64,000 nucleotides of DNA from Sorex araneus. Taxonomy: Eukaryota > Chordata > Mammalia > Eulipotyphla > Soricidae. Positions 55,967 through 64,000 of this stretch are shown in pieces. Within the stretch, counting starts at the first letter, position 1, and every line of letters starts with the position of its first letter. The stretch covers positions 120,312,114 through 120,376,113 of the forward strand of contig NC_073305.1 of the NCBI RefSeq assembly GCF_027595985.1, read 5' to 3'. Under the pieces are notes generated by a model. It searched no databases and was not told the origin of the DNA. It was given only the letters and a program-made list of their open reading frames with translations. The position numbers and the translations under genes are program-made.

Positions 55967-55974
55967 ATGATGAT
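55921..55974 (+). repeat. (GCT)9(GAT)9 compound repeat
   Basis: Nine uninterrupted GCT units (55921-55947) pass directly into nine GAT units (55948-55974). No recognisable retroposon body stands upstream. Confidence 0.95.
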
Positions 55975-56095
55975 GACTGTTTAGAGCCGTGGCAATGCCC
56001 CGGGCCAACTCCCAGTTGTGTCCTGGTAGTACCTCTGAGACTAAGAGGTACAAGGAACTTAAGCTGTATGCAACCATGTTCCCACACCCTTAAGT

Positions 56096-56271
56096 CCAGA
56101 AATATATGTAGCTTTTTGGTTCACACCTGGAGATGCTCAGGGGTTAAGTCCTGGCTCTGCACTCAGAAATTACTCCTGGTGGTGTTCGGGGCACCCTATG
56201 TGGTGCCAGGGTCGGTTTGTCCAAGGAAACGCCCTATCCACTGTGCTATCACTCCAGCCCCCAGAACTATA
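56096..56271 (-). mobile_element. Type A SINE with target-site duplication, minus strand
   Basis: CCAGAAATATA (56096-56106) and CCAGAACTATA (56261-56271), one mismatch, bracket the element (56107-56260). The poly(A) side is almost lost. Head complement CTATCACTCCAGCCC is intact. Confidence 0.85.
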
Positions 56272-56489
56272 TTTTTAATAAAATCTATTCCCTTGCTCAT
56301 TTCTATCATTTCCGAGAAAAATTTAAGAAAATGAAAAAATGAGCTCAACTTACAAATATAAATTTAATTCACTCTAAGATTGTTCTTCTCAGTAAATTTA
56401 ATAATACATCTCAATGTTTGGGGAAAATTACACTTGAGTTAAATAGTTATATTTAACACAGCTTTGTGTTGCATTTTGTTGTTCTTGAT

Positions 56490-56664
56490 ATTGTGTTTTT
56501 TTTTGTGGGGGGGCACACCTGGCTCTGCTCAAAGTTTATACCTAGTTCTGCATTTAGGGATCACTCCTAGCAGAGCTGGGGGAGCATAGAGACTGCCAGA
56601 CATAGACTCTGGTGAATGCATGCAAGGCAAGGGTCTTGCCTTCTTGGATTCTCACCAGCCCAAT
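56490..56664 (-). repeat. Type A SINE, minus strand
   Basis: T run at the left, CACACCTGGCTCTGC, GGGATCACTCCTAGC, ATGCATGCAAGGCAAGG and CTCACCAGCCC at the right. Diverged head. Confidence 0.75.
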
Positions 56665-57795
56665 ACAGATCTATTTTTTAATGGAATTTGTATACAGCAA
56701 TCTAGGAAAGAAATTGCAGGATATTTTTCAATATATATTTTAATGGCCTTATAGTTTCTTGGTTGAAAAATTAAATTTAGATAGAAATCAAGATAAAGCT
56801 CCTCTGGTGCTTACCAGAAGCTGACTTCTTTATACTGACCCTATAGAACGGGAGCCATAGTAAATCTACCTCATATACACCTCAGTCAGGTCCTCTGCCT
56901 GATCTATATTATGAATGGCGGGACATGGAAAAGCAAAATAGCGAAACTAAAACCAAAACAAGGTAAATACACAAAGTTCAAATTCAACTAAATATTCTAT
57001 TCTATATAATACAGTCATCTGTTAGAATTATTAAACTATCTTCAGAATTATAAAATTCAAAATACCTGTTTTAGAGTAAAATAACTGCTATCTATATAAG
57101 TCTAAAGTAATAATAAGAATGGGGAAGTGATAAGAATGATAAAAATGTGAGAGAGAAGTATGATAAAAAATGATACCTGAGTCTTTAATGAGGTAAACTA
57201 GGTAAAATGTGATTTCTTTCTGATGTTATATTGAACAGAATATTTATGGAAAGAAAATGAGTTCATTTGTATCATTGGATAACTGGTGTTTATGGTGCAG
57301 CCAAACAGAAATATGAAATAGTATAAAAAATATAAACTTGAGCAGAATAAGACAAAATGCTGGAGAATATCACCATGAAATAGCATTTCATTATAGGTCT
57401 TCGTAGAACTGACACAGAAGAGACAGGGAAAGAAATCGAGGTGACAGTTACAAAAGTAAAAATAATATCAAGAAAGAAGAGGAAGTAGAAAAAAATGAAT
57501 CAACGGGATTTTAATTTTAGAGAAAATAGTTACCATCAACAATCATCTATACTAGTGGACAGAGCATGAAGGATATCATTAATGACAACATAACAGAGAT
57601 TTTAGTAAAATAACTATCATGGAAGGAATTACAGCATGGGATTAGAGTCAGAAGCCATGCATTTAGGTATATGTTTATATATAAGTTTATATGGTAAAAA
57701 ATATATATAGTTTCATGTATTCTATATATAATATGCTATAAATATATAATTCTAAACTATTTTATATAATTTATATTTATCATAAATATATATAT
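56665..57795. other. Unique AT-rich DNA, AT-repeat near 57665-57800
   Basis: No recognised repeat or gene. The right end is a long TATA-rich stretch before the type C element. Confidence 0.4.
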
Positions 57796-57811
57796 ATCAC
57801 AAATATAAATA

Positions 57812-58346
57812 AAGGTCTCAGCCTTCTCCACCCAGACCTCCTATTATCCAGTAGCTTGGCAGCCACATCCACAAACTGCCCCCGGCGCCCTGTAATCTCA
57901 CCAATGGCCAACATCCAGAGACTATGAGACAAAGCACCCAGAAGCACACGGCCAATTATGTAATAGCCTTGTTCTCCTTTTTGGAGAACTTGACAAGCTA
58001 CCAAGAGTCTATTGCCTGCATGGGAGAGCCTTGCAAGCTCCCAGTGGCGTACTCATATCCCAAGTACAGTAAAAGATACATAGATACCTCTAGGAGAGCC
58101 TGGCAAGCTACCGAGAGTATCCCACCCACAAGGCAGAGCCTGCCAAGCTACCTGTGGCATATTCTATATGCCAAAAACAGTAACAATAGGTCTTATTCCC
58201 CTGACCCTGAAAGAGTCTCCAATCGTTGGGAAATACGAGTAAGGAAAGGCCGCTAAAATCTCAGGGCTGAGTGTAATAGAGACATTACTGGTGCCCGCTC
58301 GAGTAAATTGATGAACAATGGGATGACAGTGATACAGTGATATTTA
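57812..58346 (+). repeat. Type C composite retroposon with two body modules
   Basis: Plus-strand order: head (GGTCTCAGCCTTCTCC to AGACTATGAGAC), body module 1 (GAGAACTTGACAAGCTACC to CCCAAGTACAGTAA), body module 2 (GAGAGCCTGGCAAGCTACC to AAAAACAGTAACAA), the CCCTGACCCTGAAAGAG module, AAGGCCGCTAAAATC, and the RTE tail (CCCGCTCGAGTAAATTG). It ends ACAGTGATACAGTGATA. The frames of 74 and 110 codons here are repeat sequence. Confidence 0.85.
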
Positions 58347-58404
58347 TCATACATATTTGTTAAATAGTCATTAAATAAATATGTATATTTTATCTTGTTA
58401 AAAA

Positions 58405-58613
58405 TTTTAAATGGCAGGGGCTGTAGTGATAGCACAGCGGGTAGGGCATTTGCCTCTCACACGGCCGACTCCGGTTCGATTCCCAGCATCCCATATGGCT
58501 CCCTGAGCACTGCCAGGTGTAATTCCTGAGTGCATGAACCAGGAGTATCCCCTGTGCATTGCGAGTGTGACCCACCCCAATAAAAAGCAAAAATGATTTT
58601 TTTTTAAATGGCA
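58405..58613 (+). mobile_element. Type A SINE, full length, perfect target-site duplication
   Basis: TTTTAAATGGCA at 58405-58416 and 58602-58613 brackets the element (58417-58601). A box TAGCACAGCGGG at 58430-58441 and B box GGTTCGATTCC at 58473-58483 are intact. The body GAGCACTGCCAGGTG, AATTCCTGAGTGCATG and CCCCTGTGCATTGCG is near what I take as consensus. A reference copy for type A. Confidence 0.95.
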
Positions 58614-58644
58614 AAGGGGGTGTGTGGTACTGAGGTTTATTTTA

Positions 58645-58820
58645 TATTACTTTATTTTTTGATTATGGTCACAACCAGCTGTGCTCAGGACTTACTCCTG
58701 ACTCTGTTCAGGAATCAATTCTGGAAGGGCTTCGGGAGCTATATGGGGTGCCAGGAATTTAATCAGTTGGCTCTGTATAAGGCAAATGCTTAGCCTGCTG
58801 TATTATCTCTCTGGCCCCAC
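58645..58820 (-). repeat. Type A SINE, minus strand
   Basis: T-rich left end, CAGGACTTACTCCTGAC, GGGGTGCCAGGAATTT and the head complement TTATCTCTCTGGCCCC. Diverged. Confidence 0.75.
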
Positions 58821-59190
58821 TACTGAGGTCTTATACAAAGATTTATCTTAAAACCTAATTATGAGAGATACCCAGAGAGGAGTGAGATATACTAGAAAAA
58901 GCAATGGATTATATGGATTACAATGGACTAAATGTCTCTGAAAATTTGGTAATCTCCTTGCCTGACTGCCATCCTCCTCTCCCCAATGTTAAAGACATTT
59001 TTTTTTACTTAAGAAAATACTGGAAGATTGGATAGGGAGAAAGTGAAAAAAACCTATAAAATTTTAGAGTGAATAAACTTGTTGATAATACTTATTAGGG
59101 AGAAATTATCAAAAAGAGGAGAAGTGAGAAAAAGGGAAGGGAGGGAAATAAAGGAAGGGGGAAGAAGAGGTGAACCAATGATTTACTAAT
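58821..59190. other. Unique DNA, nothing recognised
   Basis: AT-rich, with a purine-rich stretch at 59110-59170 just before the next SINE. Confidence 0.4.
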
Positions 59191-59192
59191 GT

Positions 59193-59348
59193 TTGTTGTT
59201 GCTTTTGTTTTTTGGGCCACATCCGGCTGTGCTCAGAGATCACTCCTGCTGGTGCTCTAGAGACCATATGTGGTGTAGGAGATTGGGCCTGACTGATTTG
59301 TCTGTGCAAGGCAAGTTCTATACCTGCTGTACTACTTCTCTGGCCCTG
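59193..59348 (-). repeat. Type A SINE, minus strand
   Basis: GTTGCTTTTGTTTTTTGGGC at the tail side, CAGAGATCACTCCTGC, GACCATATGTGG and the head complement CTACTTCTCTGGCCC. TGATTTAC and TGATTTGC flank it as a possible short duplication. Confidence 0.8.
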
Positions 59349-59349
59349 A

Positions 59350-60285
59350 TTTGCTATTTTTAAACATTTTTCATTACTCTTTGTTATTCCCAGATAGCTC
59401 AGCAGAGTACAAGTAAACCAAGCTTGAAAATTTGTATTTCACTACCTCAAAATTATGCATCACATGAAGATGAGCAGTATATTTCTCACAAGTAGCTCAC
59501 TGCTTTTTTTACTCTTTTTCTTATATTGCATAATTTTTCTTGGTTGAGAGGTTTTAGTTTTTGATAGCTATTTCATCTTCAAACCTTTACATGCATAATT
59601 GAATGAACATATTTAAAGTTAAGGAAAACACTTAAAATCAGAAGCCTCTTAGGCAGCAAAAGTGTCAACTTAATTTTCTTTGGGTTCTTTTTTGAAAATT
59701 TTAGTCCCTCAAAGATTTCCCTTGATTTATCAAAAGCAGAACAATACATTATAAATAATCTTTGTTGTACACAAGTTAGCATTTCTTGGTGTTCTGAGAG
59801 ATATTAATGATATTCAACTGCATTGTCAAATTTAGAGGTCTTGGTCTCTTTACTTCAAATTTTAGCACTATTTCCCCCTTATTTCTATTTTGTGAATTCT
59901 CTAAGTCCAAACATTTCATTGGTTTTTATTTTAACATAAAGACATTCCAGTCAGAATTAAATCTGATTTGAAATTCTGGAAGGAGAAAGAGAAAAGGCTA
60001 CTCTGAACTTCCTTATCTTGAGCATCCTGTCTGCAATTGTAACATTTGACGAAGATTCACTTTCTCTGCACTCTGCTTTGCAGCTGTGTGAGACATCTGT
60101 GCTTATGCACAGCTCTATTTTTTTTTTCTGATTACTTGGTGTCTCTGGTTCTCTTTGCTCTCCAATTTTAGCGCGTTTAATCTGACTCTTCCTCTTGGGG
60201 TACAATTCCCAGTGCTCTACCTCAGAGAGGGGAGATAGCATGCTATTAGATTAACTTTACCTTTCTAAGACAAAATAATTTTTCT
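59350..60285. other. Unique DNA with a GC-richer patch at 59990-60240
   Basis: Minus-strand 59957-60241 is open for 94 codons (charged, Ser- and Lys-rich), in a patch richer in G+C than its surroundings. No protein family recognised, so it is left uncalled. Confidence 0.4.
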
Positions 60286-60289
60286 TTCA

Positions 60290-60405
60290 GAGTCTGAGTT
60301 GGATTCCAGTATCTTATTCAAGCAGTTACATGATATAATTCCATTGGATTATTTTTAAATTCTCCTTTCTGCCTCTGTCCTTCTTATCTGTAAAGTATTC
60401 CTTTT
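60290..60405 (+). repeat. MIR fragment
   Basis: AGAGTCTGAGTTGGATTCCAG, AGCAGTTACATGATATAATTCC and CTGCCTCTGTCCTTCTTATC then TGTAAAGTATTCC follow the forward MIR order from its tRNA-related part to the core. Confidence 0.55.
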
Positions 60406-60544
60406 ATTATATACTAAGTGATTATAAATTTAGTCAATGCCATAATCACATGCATATGTATAAGTATTCATTATTGTCACCTGCTGGAGTCTGCTTAACA
60501 AGAGTCTTAATTTTCTAATATTTAGGAATGTTTTGAATCAAAAG

Positions 60545-60660
60545 TTGGCATGGTAGATATCCTTGTCCTAATCCCAAGATCCTGTGAATATATGTGACTT
60601 AAGATGACCCAGGGACTTTGCAATAATGATTAAAATAAATATCTGGAGATGAAGAGATAA
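60545..60660 (+). repeat. Ancient mammalian repeat fragment, family not named
   Basis: TTGTCCTAATCCCAAGATCC, CTGTGAATATATGTGACTTA and GGGACTTTGCAATAATGATT resemble an old repeat seen widely in mammals. Identified by eye only. Confidence 0.35.
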
Positions 60661-61715
60661 ACTCATTTAGCCCAACATAACCTGTTTTTTATGAGTGAGA
60701 AGAATTAAAGAGAAACAGTAAAATAATAGAGAGAAGTCAAGGTGGTGACCACACAAATAGAGATTTGAGTTATATTGCCATAAAAATGCCATAGCTTCTA
60801 ATGCAGTCCCAAATTTACAACAGTTCATTTACCTTTTTTTTACTTTATGAAGTATAAAAAATGATAAGCATTTAGTAGAAATCAGATTTCAAATTTTAAA
60901 TCTTAATCTTTTCTTGAGCTATGATATGGTTCATTTTTCTTGTGAAGTTGAACAAGAGCAGTGAGCCACAACCCCCAATAAATCATGTCAAGTTTTGAAA
61001 GTAAAACTATAGGGTAAACCTAGTAATGTCATGGGGATATGCAATCATTGCTCTATATATTGCTCTTTACTTTTAGTATTATATTTAATAAATTGTATGA
61101 AATAGTCAATAGTTTATTATAAATAAACTTTGTATAATATGAGTTTGTCAAATTATAGGAAAAATATGTGTTATGAAAACACTTAAATACTAAGAAAGCT
61201 ATGGTTTCCTATAGATTAGTTACATTATATACGTCTTCAGTTTTTCAAAGTATAAATATAAATAGATATCAGGATTAATTTAGAAAAATCTAGATGACAT
61301 CTTTAAATAATCCATAATTGTACAGTACCTCATCCAGCTAGTTGGGAAACATTGAAAGGCATTATGCAGAATACAATAATTTTATTGCCATAAAGGGCAA
61401 GTAAAAAGTCTTTTGTAAAGACAAAAAGAATTTCTTCTGGTGAAATTATCCTCCATTAGAGGACGGGGTCTGGGGCTTACGATGTGTCTTCTAATGCAGT
61501 TTAACTTACTAGTGCTGACTAGGGATCTCATAATTAGTTGATTAATTAATTTGAATTTTACTTTTGGTGGAGAATGCAACCACAATTAGGTTAGATATTA
61601 AATTTTGGGGAATTCAGCATGTGCCATTTCATTTTGGGCTTCTTATTTTTAAAGACACTGTTTTCAGTAGTATGTAAATCATTGTAAGTCCTGGAAAAAT
61701 TTTAGAAGTTAGTAA
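60661..61715. other. Unique AT-rich DNA, nothing recognised
   Basis: No recognised family or gene. Confidence 0.4.
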
Positions 61716-61718
61716 GTG

Positions 61719-61888
61719 GGCCAGAGCAAGGCTGGGTGTTTATCTTGAACACAGCCAATCCAGGTATGATTCCTAGCACTATACGTGGTTGGTCCCCAAG
61801 CACCACCAGGAGTGACTCCTGAGCACAACGCAAGGAACAAGCCTTGAGCACTGTGAGTGTGACCCCCAAACAAACAGATAAACAAGTT
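61719..61888 (+). repeat. Type A SINE
   Basis: Head GGGCCAGAGCAAGGCTGG, B-box-like GGTATGATTCC, body CACCACCAGGAGTGACTCC and GAGCACTGTGAGTGTGACC, and a CAAACAAACAGATAAAC tail. Confidence 0.8.
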
Positions 61889-62405
61889 GTTGGAAGCAAG
61901 AAAAATATTTGATCTTGGAATTTACAGAAGAAATCAGATCTGCCAAAACTTTGATTTAAGCCTTGTGAATTTCCTTTTGAAAGTTTGAACTATACAACTG
62001 TAAGAGTTTTGAATCATTTTAAACCAATATGTGGAGAATTTTATAAATCTTTGGAAAAAAGTTGTTGGAGAGAAAGCCTAGAGGTCGTGTTCCAGGTCAA
62101 TGGGGAGAGATGGCAAGCGACTGTTTAGTCAGAGGCCTTGGAAACAGGATAGAAGCATTGTGGAGGCACATGCCCTTAATGTAAGTGAAACGGGTATAGA
62201 TATCTGGGGTACTTTATATAACTGGATTCCCTCATTCCAGGGCAACAGAGAAACACTCTACATATACTCTGACAATGCTCCCCTGCCCCTTGAGAACTGA
62301 TTGCATGACAACAAACATATGTCTGAGCCTTAGATTTGAAAAACTGGAGAGGAGAAATAAGTGTGCTGCCACACATACAAAGCAGCCCACACCTCATAAT
62401 TTCCC
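61889..62405. other. Unique DNA, nothing recognised
   Basis: Moderately complex sequence. Overlapping 66-73 codon frames occur on both strands, with no recognised family. Confidence 0.4.
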
Positions 62406-63021
62406 CTGGAAGGTAGTATCACTGTATCCCTGCCATCCCATTGTTCATTGGTTGATTTACTCGAGCAGGCACCAGTAATGTCTCTATTCCTCTCAGCCCT
62501 GAGATTTTTAGCAGCCTCTCCTTACTTGTCTTTCTCAATGATTGGAGGCTCTTTCAGGGTCAGGGTAATGAGACCTATAGTTACTGTTTTTGGCATATCG
62601 GATATGCCACGGGTAGCTTGCTAGGCTCTGCCAGTGCAGGTGGGATACTATTGGTAGCTTGCCGGGCTCTCCAAGAGGTATGTATATATCTGTCACTATA
62701 TTTGGGATATGAATATGCCACAGGGAGCTTTCCAAGCTCTCCCATGCAGACAATAAACTCTCGGTAGCTTGCCAGGTTCTCTAAGAGGGAGAACTGGGCT
62801 ATTAGATGTCGCATGCTGCATTGCGTGTGGAGAGTGGCCTTGAGCATGGCTGTGGCGGGGTTCCAGAGGTATTCAACTGCCGAGGCTCTGATTGGGATGG
62901 AGAGGGAAACTCAACCCAATCCCTCTGAGAGGCCCCGGTGAAGACAGCCCAGCATGGGGGCGAGAGACCCTGTGTCGCTCTCTTCCGTGAGCTTGGTTTT
63001 ATAGTCTCTGGAAGGTAGTAT
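62406..63021 (-). mobile_element. Full-length type C composite retroposon with perfect 14-bp duplication
   Basis: CTGGAAGGTAGTAT at 62406-62419 and 63008-63021 brackets a 588-bp element (62420-63007). On the minus strand: a head starting AGACTATAAAACCAAGCTC, an intermediate region with GCCACAGCCATGCTCAAGG, and the segment GACATCTAATAGCCCAG. Body module 1 (GAGAACCTGGCAAGCTACC), body module 2 (GAGAGCCCGGCAAGCTACC), the CCCTGACCCTGAAAGAGCC module, GAGAGGCTGCTAAAAATC and the RTE tail (GCCTGCTCGAGTAAATC) follow. It has no tRNA boxes that I can see and no poly(A). The duplication proves that this long unit moves as one piece. Confidence 0.9.
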
Positions 63022-63024
63022 ATA

Positions 63025-63092
63025 ATGATATCATGTATAATGATATACATGATATCATGAAATAAATGCCTTTATTTCAAAGGTATTTATTA
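63025..63092. repeat. Two adjacent stem-loop palindromes
   Basis: Perfect 15-bp arms ATGATATCATGTATA (63025-63039) and TATACATGATATCAT (63044-63058) are separated by ATGA. A second, imperfect hairpin follows (AATAAATGCCTTT with AAAGGTATTTATT, one mismatch). They lie just outside the right-hand target-site duplication of the type C element. Confidence 0.9.
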
Positions 63093-63094
63093 CA

Positions 63095-64000
63095 TAAAAG
63101 GTAATACACACAACACACACAAATACACACAGATATAAAGGTTCCCTCACAACACTTATCAGTATTTAATCATTATTTTCAACAAAACTTCTACAGGAGA
63201 GAAGATTATAGAATGTAAAATTTCAATAATCAAGATAAAAACTGTGATAGGATGATTTGCAAGACTTTCTTTTAAATATAAAGACTTAAGAGACAAATAA
63301 AAGTTCAAATAAAATGCCATTATTTGACATCTACAAAACATATTAAAAGTAACTGATATGTTTAAAATTCCTACACAAATATATATGAAATAGATGGAAA
63401 TTGAAAAAGAAAGAAAATTATTACAATTTGCTTGTCACATGATCATATGCACTGGAAATACCAAGAATTCAGTTAAAAGTTATTGAAGGTAGAAGAAACA
63501 CCTTAGAAGTGAGTTCAGAACAATCCATGTCTGCTGCTTGGAGCTGCCAAAAAACACTCCGCACTCATGCCCTTTCTCTGCCCATGTAAGAAGGATGGCA
63601 TGAGTTACTCTACCCACGTCACACAGGCCGCTGAGATGTAAAGATAGACACCCTACTCCCCACACTCTACTTCTTGCCCAGGATTAGGGGATCCTTGGAT
63701 TAAATTTTCTTATCTATGCCACCGACACTGAATTAGCCTTCTGGAACTGCCCACAACTTCCAGCTTCCCATGCTACCTCCCTGCCCAGGCCAAAAGAAGC
63801 AACCTAACAGTGTTTTCACCCCAAGACTCGAGTGCCATATAGCTGCTCATACTACTAGGAACTTGGAGCTCCACCCTTAGCTTCAATAAAGCAACAGAGC
63901 AATGGAAATAAATGAAGGAATTTAGCTGTAATAACAAAATTAACAAATTCTAGAACAACCTTCAAGTGTATCAGAACTTTTCATGGTTCCTGAGGATACT
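63095..64000. other. Unique DNA, GC-richer part at 63490-63900
   Basis: A short CA-rich stretch at 63103-63131. The part from 63490 to 63900 is richer in G+C and ends with TTCAATAAAGCAACAGAGC, which contains AATAAA. It could be a decayed LTR or a transcript end, but nothing else supports either. Confidence 0.35.

Noticed and set aside
58417..58500. Possible tRNA gene (clear A and B boxes)
   Set aside because: It is the head of a type A SINE. No cloverleaf with a proper acceptor stem, and the SINE body continues with a duplication outside it.
59957..60241. 94-codon charged open frame on minus
   Set aside because: No recognised domain. Chance frames of this size are common in 64 kb.
63880..63900. 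Polyadenylation site of a host gene (AATAAA)
   Set aside because: A lone hexamer with no upstream coding sequence. AATAAA is frequent in AT-rich DNA.

Overview
The window is mammalian nuclear DNA: AT-rich, packed with interspersed retroelements, and without any host gene, exon, tRNA, rRNA or CRISPR array that I can support. Most of the many short open frames fall inside retroelements or microsatellites. The organism is most likely a shrew (Soricidae, probably Sorex). The dominant SINE has a tRNA-like head (A box TAGCACAGCGGG, B box GGTTCGATTCC) and the body I associate with shrew SOR SINEs. Background elements shared by all placental mammals (L1, L1M, MIR, L2) are also present. The species call comes from memory of the SINE sequence, not from a search.

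I use these working labels. Type A is a tRNA-headed SINE with an A-rich tail, about 150-190 bp. Type B is a tRNA-headed SINE of about 240 bp whose last ~70 bp match the 3' end of an RTE-like LINE and end in short repeats (ACAGTGAT or GAT units) instead of poly(A). Type C is a longer composite of about 500-590 bp with a different head, one or two copies of the type B body module, an extra module, and the same RTE tail. RTE fragments are pieces of the partner LINE that still encode the C-terminus of its reverse-transcriptase protein.

Layout. 0-10 kb: type A/B SINEs near both ends of the first 3 kb, a 4-kb mostly unique stretch, a type C copy at 7.3 kb, and an L1-tailed chimeric retroposon at 9.8 kb. 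10-20 kb: a type C copy, a 5'-truncated SINE with clear target-site duplications, an RTE fragment with an open frame (14.2 kb), and an L1 with a 5' inversion (17.2-20.1 kb) carrying a SINE inside its reverse-transcriptase region. 20-33 kb: SINEs, CA and GT microsatellites, an L1M piece, and two copies of an LTR-like repeat (24.9 and 32.1 kb). The second LTR-like copy contains a 260-bp AG/ACAG expansion. 33-45 kb: unique AT-rich DNA, L1 3' ends, a type C copy, an RTE fragment and a large CT microsatellite inside an L1 3' UTR. 45-53 kb: the longest RTE fragment (46.2 kb), an ancient L1M on the minus strand, a third LTR-like copy (48.2 kb), and a second L1-tailed chimera inserted into an old L1 (52.1 kb). 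53-64 kb: SINEs of all types, a compound (GCT)9(GAT)9 repeat, and a full-length type C element with a perfect 14-bp duplication (62.4 kb).

How the parts relate: the elements form two mobilisation networks. One depends on L1 (L1 itself, type A SINEs, L1-tailed chimeras, all with A-rich tails). The other probably depends on an RTE-clade LINE (types B and C, with the RTE coding end as tail and short tandem repeats instead of poly(A)). That second network is the most interesting system here.
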